This document shows, in pieces, positions 5,329 to 11,326 of a DNA stretch of 11,936 nt. Position numbers and translations under genes: made by a program. Each line of letters begins with the position of its first letter. Within the stretch, counting starts at the first letter, position 1. The notes below the pieces were generated by a model. It was given only the letters and a program-made list of their open reading frames with translations, made no database searches and had not been told where the DNA came from. The stretch is from an uncultured Oscillospiraceae bacterium. GTDB taxonomy: Bacteria > Bacillota > Clostridia > Oscillospirales > Oscillospiraceae. The stretch covers positions 7,699 through 19,634 of the forward strand of contig CAJOFI010000023.1 of the NCBI GenBank assembly GCA_905233595.1. Direction: 5' to 3'.

Positions 5329-5559
5329 ATGCAAAAACAACTCAATCTCCAGGACGCATTCCTCAACCAGGCGCGCCGCGAACGGCTCAACGTGACGATG
5401 TTCCTCATGAACGGCTTCCAGCTCCACGGCACGGTCAAGGGCTTTGACGGCTTCACCGTGGTGCTCGATTCCGACGGCAAGCAGCAGCTCATCTACAAGC
5501 ACGCGATCTCCACCATCGTTCCGCCCCGCCCCATCAGCCTTGAAGCGGTCGATAGCTGA
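5329..5559 (+). CDS. hfq: RNA-binding protein Hfq
   Basis: Hfq is a hexameric Sm-like RNA chaperone that matches small RNAs to mRNAs. The 76-residue protein carries the whole fold: the N-terminal helix NLQDAFLNQ with Gln8/Asp9, Sm1 ([19 protein letters not shown]) and Sm2 with YKHAIST (Tyr56-Lys57-His58), the proximal-face poly-U site. Residues 16-19 are RRER, the full arginine rim patch of E. coli Hfq; B. subtilis Hfq, as I recall it, has RKEN there. The C-terminus is short, as usual in Bacillota. The start is supported by AAGGAG at 5314-5319, 9 nt upstream. The location after miaA is the classic mutL-miaA-hfq order. The gene is intact although both upstream genes look broken. Confidence 0.97.
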   Translation: MQKQLNLQDAFLNQARRERLNVTMFLMNGFQLHGTVKGFDGFTVVLDSDGKQQLIYKHAISTIVPPRPISLEAVDS

Positions 5560-6115
5560 GCGCGGCGAGAGTCCCTTCCTCCTCGCGGTCGCGGCGGCGC
5601 TCTTTCTCGCGGCGAGCTGCTATTTGGGCGCGGCGCTCTACGACTGGCTCCCGGAGAAGCTTCCGGCCTTCGCGCCGGAGGCGGAGACGCGCGAGAGCAG
5701 CCTGCGGGGGCTTGCGATCCGCACGGAACATAGCGCGAGCGCGCCGGACGCGCCCGAGGGGAAGCGCCTGACCGGGCAGGGCGTGTACTTTTCCGCCTGC
5801 GACGGCTATGAGTGCCTTTCGCCGGAGAGCCTCGAAACGCTCACGGCGGAGGCGCTCGAGGCGCTTCTCGCCGCCCCGCCGGAGACGCCGGGGGAGGGGC
5901 GCGTCGTTAAGAGCGCGGTCTGGTACTTCGCGGCGCTCCCGACGGAGGGCGAGAGCCCGGAGCCGGGGCGCTGCCGCCTGCGCTTTGCGGGCTTTGCGCG
6001 CGCCGTCCCGGCAAGGCTGCTGGAAGTGCGCGGGGACGGGCTTTTGATCTTCCGCCTCACGGAGGGCGGGGACTATCTGCGCCTTCGCGTGACCGAGGCC
6101 GAGATCGAAGCGTAA
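5540..6115 (+). CDS. Small membrane-anchored protein, possible shortened HlyD-type adaptor
   Basis: Not recognised with certainty. From the start used here the protein has 191 residues: a positively charged KRSIAER N-terminus, one hydrophobic segment (about 12-34, single membrane anchor, N-in), then an extracytoplasmic domain. Motifs such as RGLAIRTE (56-63), DGYE (88-91), VWYFAAL (127-133) and a C-terminal [16 protein letters not shown] resemble landmarks of the HlyD-like proteins found next to yggS-sepF in many Clostridia, but those are roughly twice as long; this is inference. Start: no ATG fits. TTG 5540 is in frame, overlaps the hfq 3' end by 20 nt, and gives a sensible membrane-protein N-terminus, probably by coupling to hfq. 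The in-frame ATG at 5444 would overlap hfq by 116 nt and is unlikely. Confidence 0.7.
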   Translation: MKRSIAERGESPFLLAVAAALFLAASCYLGAALYDWLPEKLPAFAPEAETRESSLRGLAIRTEHSASAPDAPEGKRLTGQGVYFSACDGYECLSPESLETLTAEALEALLAAPPETPGEGRVVKSAVWYFAALPTEGESPEPGRCRLRFAGFARAVPARLLEVRGDGLLIFRLTEGGDYLRLRVTEAEIEA

Positions 6116-6117
6116 CG

Positions 6118-6216
6118 ATTCAGTCTCACCGTGTCATCCTGAGCGTAACTCGTGCAAAAAAGCGGAAAGGACAAGATTCTTCGTCGCTTCGCTCCTCAGA
6201 ATGACATGGACTGAAT
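6118..6216. repeat. 99-bp inverted-repeat element of the TCATTCTGAG type
   Basis: The outer arms ATTCAGTC (6118-6125) and GACTGAAT (6209-6216) are perfect inverted repeats. The inner arms TGTCATCCTGAG (6132-6143) and CTCAGAATGACA (6195-6206) match at 11 of 12 positions. The interior includes AGATTCTTCGTCGCTTCGCTC, as in the dispersed repeats commonly seen as TGTCATTCTGAGCGAAGCGAAGAATCT in many bacterial genomes. It begins three bases after the upstream stop codon. It has no coding potential. As RNA it would form a long hairpin, perhaps protecting or ending the upstream transcript, although no T-run follows. Confidence 0.75.
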
Positions 6217-6384
6217 AGTTGAGCAAGGAACAGTTCCGAAATAACTTGTGCAATCTGACTTGCCTTTTTCACCTGTAGCTTCGTTGTCAAATCTTGAAAT
6301 ACACAAAGTATTCCTGCGATTTTAATTTATTTCTGCACAGTTCCTTGCGACGAACGCATAGAGCAAAAAAGAGAGAGGCTTACA
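6217..6384 (+). other. AT-rich intergenic segment upstream of yggS
   Basis: No gene was found here. It is clearly AT-richer than its neighbours. A 9-bp perfect inverted repeat, GCAAGGAAC (6223-6231) and GTTCCTTGC (6340-6348), brackets 126 bp, and a local palindrome GGAAC-A-GTTCC lies at 6227-6237. A weak GCAA/TTGC hairpin followed by five T residues (6250-6269) could be a poor terminator. Possible -35 elements for yggS are TTGTCA (6284-6289) and TTGAAA (6294-6299), but neither has a good -10 at normal spacing. It could be a second miniature element, a structured leader or a small RNA; the sequence alone does not decide. Confidence 0.4.
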
Positions 6385-7083
6385 ATGACGATTACCGAGA
6401 ACGTAAAGAACGTGCGCGCCGCGCTCGACGCCGCCGCCGTGAAGGCGGGGCGGGAGCCGCGGGAGATTTTGCTGCTCGCCGCGACGAAGATGAACGACGC
6501 TGAGCGCGTGCGCGAGGCCATCGAGGCGGGCGTGGATCTCTGCGGCGAGAACCGCGTGCAGGAGATGCTGCAGAAGAGCGCCCAGGGCGCCTATGAAGGC
6601 GTACCGCTGCACTTCATCGGGCACCTGCAAAAAAACAAGGTCCGGCAGGTCGTGGGGCTTGCCTCGCTCATCCACGGGGTGGACAGCCTCGCCCTGCTCG
6701 AAGTTATCTCCCGCGAGAGCGTGAAGCGCGGCCTCGTGCAGGATGTGCTGCTCGAGGTGAACGTCGCGTCCGAGCCCTCCAAATCCGGCTTTACGGCGGA
6801 GGAAATCCCCGCCGCGCTGGAAGCGGCATCCTCTTTTGAGGGGATTTTCGTGCGCGGACTGATGACAATTCCTCCCAAATGCCAAAGTCCCGACGAAAAT
6901 CGCCCTTTTTTTCTCGCAATGCGGAAGCTTTTTGTTGACAATGGGCGAAAAAAATACGATAATGTATCCATGGATTTTTTGTCTATGGGCATGTCCGGCG
7001 ATTATGCCGAGGCTGTCGCCTGCGGGGCCAACCTCGTTCGCGTCGGCACGGCGATCTTCGGCGCCCGAAACTACGATAAATAA
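6385..7083 (+). CDS. yggS: YggS/YlmE-family PLP-binding protein (PLP homeostasis)
   Basis: This family binds pyridoxal phosphate, has no known catalytic product and maintains PLP and amino-acid homeostasis; in Gram-positives it usually sits in the ylm/sepF cluster, as here. The 232-residue protein is full length. The PLP lysine is Lys35 in LLLAATKMND. Other family signatures are GENRVQEM, LHFIGHLQKNKV, VLLEVNVASEPSKSGF, VRGLMTIPP, SMGMSGDYAEAV and VRVGTAIFG, the last two holding the phosphate-binding residues. The ribosome site is GAGAGAGG at 6371-6378. The stretch about 6862-6990 uses AT-ending codons unlike the rest of the gene and contains a promoter for the next gene. sepF follows 27 nt downstream. 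Confidence 0.95.
   Translation: MTITENVKNVRAALDAAAVKAGREPREILLLAATKMNDAERVREAIEAGVDLCGENRVQEMLQKSAQGAYEGVPLHFIGHLQKNKVRQVVGLASLIHGVDSLALLEVISRESVKRGLVQDVLLEVNVASEPSKSGFTAEEIPAALEAASSFEGIFVRGLMTIPPKCQSPDENRPFFLAMRKLFVDNGRKKYDNVSMDFLSMGMSGDYAEAVACGANLVRVGTAIFGARNYDK
6935..6963 (+). promoter_or_regulatory. Strong sigma-A-type promoter inside yggS, likely for sepF
   Basis: TTGACA (6935-6940, perfect) and GATAAT (6958-6963, 5 of 6) are separated by exactly 17 bp. The spacer and surroundings are A-rich, within a gene otherwise rich in G/C-ending codons. The predicted start near 6970 gives a leader of about 140 nt before sepF, whose ribosome site is GGAGG at 7099-7103. The hexamers overlay the codons for VDNGRKKYDN of YggS, so the protein is unaffected. 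Confidence 0.7.
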
Positions 7084-7110
7084 TCAATTCGCATTTCCGG
7101 AGGCAAGACC

Positions 7111-7677
7111 ATGGGTTTCATGGATGAACTGCGCAAGCTCACCCAGCCGTATGACGACGAGGACGATTTTTTTGAGGGCGCCGAGACCAATCTGAGGCCG
7201 CAGGCGCAGCCCAGCGCAGCACAGATACAGTTTGAAAACGCATTTGGGGAGGATCCCGGCGCAAAGCCCGAGCCGGAGGCCGCAGCCCCCGCGAAGGAGA
7301 GCGCGCCCAAGGCGGGCGGCGTCGGCGGCTTTCTGAGCAGCTTCGGCTTTAAGAAGGGCGCAAAGCCCAAGCGCGAGCGCGTCGTCGAGTTCGGCGGCAG
7401 CGAGCAGCAGGTGATCCTCTTCAACCCCAAGACCTTTGACGAGGCCGGGGAGCTGGTGGGCCATCTGCGCGAGGGGCGCTCGGTCGTGATGACGCTCGAG
7501 GGCATCCCCACGGACAACGCGCGCCGGCTGCTGGATTTCCTGTCCGGCATCACCTTCGCCCTGAACGGCAGGATCACCCCCATCTCGGCGAAGACCTATT
7601 TTGTCACGCCGCAGAACGTGGGCGTGCTCGGCGCGCAGACAGAGCAGCAGGCCGAGACCGACGGGCAGTACCTGTAG
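7111..7677 (+). CDS. sepF: Cell division protein SepF
   Basis: SepF binds FtsZ and the membrane and helps anchor and align the Z-ring in Gram-positive bacteria lacking FtsA functions. The 188-residue protein opens with the amphipathic membrane-targeting helix MGFMDELRKLTQ and an acidic stretch (YDDEDDFFEG), then a variable Ala/Pro/Lys linker (about 25-90). The conserved SepF domain follows from about residue 93: QVILFNPKTFDEAGELVGHLREG, VVMTLEGIP, ARRLLDFLSGITFALNGRI and ISAKTYFVTP. A Gln-rich tail ends the protein. GGAGG lies 7 nt upstream of the ATG. The usual neighbours ylmG and ylmH are absent between sepF and divIVA. It is probably transcribed from the promoter inside yggS. Confidence 0.96.
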   Translation: MGFMDELRKLTQPYDDEDDFFEGAETNLRPQAQPSAAQIQFENAFGEDPGAKPEPEAAAPAKESAPKAGGVGGFLSSFGFKKGAKPKRERVVEFGGSEQQVILFNPKTFDEAGELVGHLREGRSVVMTLEGIPTDNARRLLDFLSGITFALNGRITPISAKTYFVTPQNVGVLGAQTEQQAETDGQYL

Positions 7678-7686
7678 GGCGTCTCT

Positions 7687-7723
7687 AAAACGCCTGCCCG
7701 GCGCTGCGCCGGATCTGCGTTTT
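7687..7723 (+). terminator. Stem-loop between sepF and divIVA, possible terminator or attenuator
   Basis: The inner stem CCGGCG-CTG-CGCCGG (7698-7712) is enclosed by AAAACGC (7687-7693) and GCGTTTT (7717-7723), with small internal loops. It resembles an intrinsic terminator with an A-tract before and only four T residues after, so termination is probably partial. It starts 9 nt after the sepF stop and would uncouple divIVA expression from sepF. Confidence 0.45.
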
Positions 7724-7771
7724 CGGAGCTGCCCTGTAAAGAGAGAACATTAAGAAAGGGAGATTAAAGAT

Positions 7772-8386
7772 ATGATTACCGCTCAGGACATCCGCGAGAA
7801 AACTTTTGAAAAGTCCCGTTTAAGTGGCTACGATATGGCGTCTGTGGACGATTACCTGGAGGTGCTGGCGAACGAGATCACCGCCGCCCAGAAGGAAAAC
7901 AGCGTCCTCAAGAGCAAGATGAAGGTGCTCGTCGATAAGATCGAGGAGTACCGCGCCGGGGAAGAGACGCTCTCCTCCGCCATCCTCTCCGCTCAGAAGC
8001 TCGCCATGCAGATCGAGCAGGACGCCCGCAAGCGCGCCGACGCCATGATCGCCGAGGCCGAGCAGAAGGTGCAGGCCATCGTCGGCTCCATCGACGAGGA
8101 GACGAAGGTCTACGAGCGCCGCCTTGAGGAGGCCAAGGCCACCACCGCCAAGTACTTTGACGCGGTGCGCGCCATCAGCAACGCCCAGCTCAAGAAGCTC
8201 GATTCCATCAGCCAGGACTACGTTCCCCAGCCCCAGCCGGTGGAGCAGCCCGACGTGGACGACGCCGTGCGCAGCATCGAGGACTCCGCCTCCAAGGTGC
8301 AGCCGGAGATGAATTTCAGCATCGACTTCGGCGCCGGGGCGGAAAGCGCGCCCGACTTTGACAGCACCCAGACCTTCACCGTCTGA
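7772..8386 (+). CDS. divIVA: DivIVA-domain cell division/polarity protein
   Basis: DivIVA-type proteins recognise curved membrane at the septum and poles and serve as scaffolds. The 204-residue protein begins with the conserved lipid-binding N-domain: ITAQDIREKTFEKSRLSGYDMASVDDYLEVL matches the family pattern (GYD, VD, YL), with the exposed aromatic/basic tip represented by the FEKSR segment. From about residue 33 to 150 it is heptad-rich coiled coil with many Glu/Lys/Ala (for example KSKMKVLVDKIEEYR and AEAEQKVQAIV). The C-terminus is a Pro/Gln/Asp-rich flexible tail ending in TFTV. AAGGGAG at 7756-7762 precedes the ATG by 9 nt. It follows sepF directly and lies upstream of ileS, a conserved Bacillota order. 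Confidence 0.94.
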   Translation: MITAQDIREKTFEKSRLSGYDMASVDDYLEVLANEITAAQKENSVLKSKMKVLVDKIEEYRAGEETLSSAILSAQKLAMQIEQDARKRADAMIAEAEQKVQAIVGSIDEETKVYERRLEEAKATTAKYFDAVRAISNAQLKKLDSISQDYVPQPQPVEQPDVDDAVRSIEDSASKVQPEMNFSIDFGAGAESAPDFDSTQTFTV

Positions 8387-8396
8387 GCATAATATT

Positions 8397-8425
8397 GGGG
8401 CGAGTGCCAAACCGGCACGCGCCCC
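8397..8425 (+). terminator. Stem-loop between divIVA and ileS, possible terminator or attenuator
   Basis: GGGGCG (8397-8402) pairs with CGCCCC (8420-8425) and GTGCC (8404-8408) with GGCAC (8414-8418), with one A-G mismatch and the loop AAACC. This is a strong GC-rich hairpin, but what follows is GCTTTCC rather than a U-run, so complete termination is doubtful. It lies 21 nt upstream of the ileS ribosome site (AGGAG 8446-8450). Confidence 0.4.
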
Positions 8426-8458
8426 GCTTTCCGATTTCAAGTTACAGGAGAAACATCT

Positions 8459-11260
8459 ATGTCGAAGGACTTTAACGCCACTCTGAACCTGCCGAAAACC
8501 GAGTTTCCCATGCGCGCGGGGCTGCCGAAGCGGGAGCCGGATATGCTGCGTCACTGGGAAGAGCTGGATCTGTATAACGAGCACCTGAAAAAGAGCGAGG
8601 GGCTGCCCCTCTTCAACCTCCACGACGGCCCTCCCTTCTCCAACGGCGATATCCACATGGGCCACGCCCTCAACAAGTCTATTAAGGACTTCATCAACCG
8701 CAGCTACATGATGCGCGGCTACCACGTGCCCTATATCCCCGGCTGGGACAACCACGGTATGCCCATCGAGTCCGCCATCATCAAGGAGCAGAAGCTCAAC
8801 CGCAAGGCCATGAGCGTGGCGGATTTCCGCTCCGCCTGCGAGGCCTACGCCAACAAGTACATCGACCGCCAGCGCGAGGGCTTCAAGCGCCTCGGCGTCA
8901 TCGGCGACTGGGAGCACCCCTACACCACGATGAACCGGGGCTTTGAGTCGGACGAGGTGCGCATCTTCGGCAAGATGTACCAGAACGGGCACATCTACAA
9001 GGGGCTCAAGCCCGTCTACTGGTGCGCCCACGACGAGACCGCCCTGGCCGAGGCCGAGATCGAGTATCAGGACGACCCGGTCACCACGGTGTACGTCAAG
9101 TTCCCCATGCACGACGACAAGGGCAGGCTGAACCATCTGGACAAGTCGAAGCTCTTCTTCCTCATCTGGACGACCACGACCTGGACGCTGCCCGGCAACC
9201 TCGGCATCACCCTCTCCCCGGGCGACAGCTACGCCATCGTCAAAGTGCCGAACGGCGAGATGTATATCATCGCCGAGGCGCTGGTGCCCGCCGTCATGAA
9301 GGCCGGCAGGGTCGAGACTTACGAGATCGTGGAGACCCATGAGGGGCGCTTCTTCGAGTATATGCTGGCCGACCATCCCTTCCTGCCGAAGACGAGCCTT
9401 CTGATGCTGGCCGACTACGTCACCATGGATTCCGGCACCGGCTGCGTGCACACCGCCCCCGGCTTCGGCGCGGACGACTACGTCACCTGTATGCGCTACG
9501 GCACCGACATGGTCGTGCCCGTGGACGATCAGGGGCGCCACACCGAGTACGCCGGGAAGTACGCCGGGCTCGGGACGGAGGAGTCCAACCCCATCATTCT
9601 CGCCGATATGAAGGAGAGCGGCGCGCTCTTCGCGAGCGAGAACATCATGCACAGCTATCCCCACTGCTGGCGCTGCAAGAAGCCCATCATCTTCCGCGCG
9701 ACGCCCCAGTGGTTCTGCTCGGTCGATTCCTTCAAGGAGGAGGCCGTCGCCGCCTGCGAGAACGTGCGGTGGCTGCCCGCCTGGGGCAAGGAGCGCATGG
9801 GCGCCATGATCCGTGAGCGCGCCGACTGGTGCATCTCCCGTCAGCGCCGCTGGGGTCTGCCCATCCCGGTGTTCTACTGCTCCGACTGCGGCAAGCCCGT
9901 CTGCACCGAGGAGAGCATCGAGGCCGTGGCCTCCCTCTTCGAGCGCGAGGGCAGCAACGCCTGGTTTGACCGCGAGGCGAAGGATATCCTGCCCGAGGGC
10001 TTTGTCTGCCCGCACTGCGGCGGCAAGCACTTCACGCAGGAGACCGACACCCTCGACGGCTGGTTCGACTCCGGCTCCACCCACTACGCCGCCATGCTGC
10101 GCGACCAGGGCTTCTGGCCCTCCGATATGTATATCGAGGGCGGCGACCAGTATCGCGGCTGGTTCCAGTCCTCTCTGCTCGTCGCTGTCGGCGCGCTGGG
10201 GCAGGGCGCCCCCTATCAGGAGTGCCTGACCCACGGCTGGACGGTGGACGGCGAGGGCAAGGCGATGCACAAGTCCCTCGGCAACGGCGTTGACCCCGCC
10301 GACATCATCAAGGAGTTCGGCGCGGACATGATCCGCCTCTGGGCGGGCTCCGCCGACTACCACGTGGACGTGAGATGCTCGAAGGAGATCTTCAGGCAGC
10401 TCAGCCAGAACTACCTCAAGTTCCGCAACACCGCGCGCTACTGCCTCGGCAACCTCGACGGCTTCGACGCAAACGAGCTCGTCGCCCCCGGGGAGATGGA
10501 GGCGCTCGACCGCTGGGCCATCACCAAGCTCAATGAGCTCATGGAGAAGGTGGAGAGCGCGTATCAGAACTACGAGTTCCACGTCATCTCCCACGCCATC
10601 AACGATTTCTGCGTGGTGGAGCTTTCGAGCTTCTACCTCGATATCATCAAGGATCGCCTCTACTGCGAGGAGAAAAACGGCGTTCTGCGCCGCAGCGCGC
10701 AGACCGCGCTGTATCTGATCCTCGACACCCTCACGAAGATGTTCGCGCCGATCCTCGCTTTTACCTGCGATGAGATCTGGCTCGCCATGCCCCACAGAGA
10801 GGGCGACGATACGCGCAACGTCGTGCTCAACCAGATGAACAAGCCCTTTACCGCCTACGCGCTGAGCGCGGACGAGATGGCGCGCTGGGACAAGCTCATC
10901 GCCCTGCGCAACGAGGTCAACGGCGTTATCGAGGCCGCCCGCGCGCAAAAGCGCATCGGCAAGCCGCTCGAGGCCGCCGTCACGCTCCACGCCGGGACGC
11001 CGGACGCGAAGGAAGCGGTCGAAGCGCTCTCCGACATGGATCTTGCGGAGCTCTTCATCGTCTCCGAGTGCCTGATCGCCGAGGACAAGGGCGAGGGCGA
11101 GACCGCCGCCTCCGGCGAGAGCCAGCAGGTGCCGGGGCTCAATATCTCCGTCGTCGAGGCGCCGGGCGTGAAGTGCCCCCGCTGCTGGAAGCACTCCGGC
11201 GCCGCCGATCCCGAGACCGGGCTCTGCCCCCGCTGCGCCGCCGTCGTCGCGAAGCTCTGA
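8459..11260 (+). CDS. ileS: Isoleucyl-tRNA synthetase (class I)
   Basis: IleRS charges tRNA-Ile and edits mischarged valine. The 933-residue protein is full length and uninterrupted. The HIGH motif is HMGH at 66-69 within PPFSNGDIHMGHALNK. The editing domain carries WTTTTWTLPGN (237-247) and GTGCVHTAPGFGADDY. The tRNA and zinc insertion includes YCSDCGKPVC and VCPHCGG, followed by DGWFDSGSTHYA. The KMSKS loop reads KAMHKS (601-606), a variant I recall from clostridial IleRS, with the catalytic lysine kept. The C-terminal zinc ribbon is CPRC (906-909) and CPRC (923-926), as in bacterial-type IleRS. AGGAG at 8446-8450 sets the start. lspA follows 66 nt downstream. No T-box leader precedes it: only 72 nt separate it from divIVA. 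Confidence 0.98.
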   Translation: MSKDFNATLNLPKTEFPMRAGLPKREPDMLRHWEELDLYNEHLKKSEGLPLFNLHDGPPFSNGDIHMGHALNKSIKDFINRSYMMRGYHVPYIPGWDNHGMPIESAIIKEQKLNRKAMSVADFRSACEAYANKYIDRQREGFKRLGVIGDWEHPYTTMNRGFESDEVRIFGKMYQNGHIYKGLKPVYWCAHDETALAEAEIEYQDDPVTTVYVKFPMHDDKGRLNHLDKSKLFFLIWTTTTWTLPGNLGITLSPGDSYAIVKVPNGEMYIIAEALVPAVMKAGRVETYEIVETHEGRFFEYMLADHPFLPKTSLLMLADYVTMDSGTGCVHTAPGFGADDYVTCMRYGTDMVVPVDDQGRHTEYAGKYAGLGTEESNPIILADMKESGALFASENIMHSYPHCWRCKKPIIFRATPQWFCSVDSFKEEAVAACENVRWLPAWGKERMGAMIRERADWCISRQRRWGLPIPVFYCSDCGKPVCTEESIEAVASLFEREGSNAWFDREAKDILPEGFVCPHCGGKHFTQETDTLDGWFDSGSTHYAAMLRDQGFWPSDMYIEGGDQYRGWFQSSLLVAVGALGQGAPYQECLTHGWTVDGEGKAMHKSLGNGVDPADIIKEFGADMIRLWAGSADYHVDVRCSKEIFRQLSQNYLKFRNTARYCLGNLDGFDANELVAPGEMEALDRWAITKLNELMEKVESAYQNYEFHVISHAINDFCVVELSSFYLDIIKDRLYCEEKNGVLRRSAQTALYLILDTLTKMFAPILAFTCDEIWLAMPHREGDDTRNVVLNQMNKPFTAYALSADEMARWDKLIALRNEVNGVIEAARAQKRIGKPLEAAVTLHAGTPDAKEAVEALSDMDLAELFIVSECLIAEDKGEGETAASGESQQVPGLNISVVEAPGVKCPRCWKHSGAADPETGLCPRCAAVVAKL

Positions 11261-11293
11261 GCGGGAGCGCCCGAGAACAGTTTTCAGATTTCA

Positions 11294-11311
11294 GTTTTCC
11301 GCGCGGAAAAC
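11294..11311. promoter_or_regulatory. Perfect 18-bp palindrome upstream of lspA
   Basis: GTTTTCCGCGCGGAAAAC is an exact palindrome ending 4 nt before the lspA ribosome site (AGGAG 11316-11320). A partial direct repeat, CAGTTTTC, occurs at 11278-11285 and 11292-11299. It could be an operator for a dimeric regulator or an RNA hairpin that masks or exposes the ribosome site; there is no T-run for a terminator. The function is unknown. Confidence 0.5.
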
Positions 11312-11326
11312 GGATAGGAGAAAGAT

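Noticed and set aside
5444..5539. ATG at 5444 as start of the protein after hfq
   Set aside because: It would overlap hfq by 116 nt in another frame and add residues with no membrane-protein character; TTG 5540 gives a normal N-terminus.
8387..8458. T-box riboswitch before ileS
   Set aside because: The gap is too short and no AGGGTGGNACCGCG-like antiterminator sequence is present.
7820..11194. A 1124-codon open frame antisense to divIVA and ileS
   Set aside because: Its sequence is Leu/Val/Gly/His-rich with no domain pattern, and it mirrors the G/C-ending codons of ileS, whose 933-residue protein is unmistakable. Long antisense frames are expected in such DNA.
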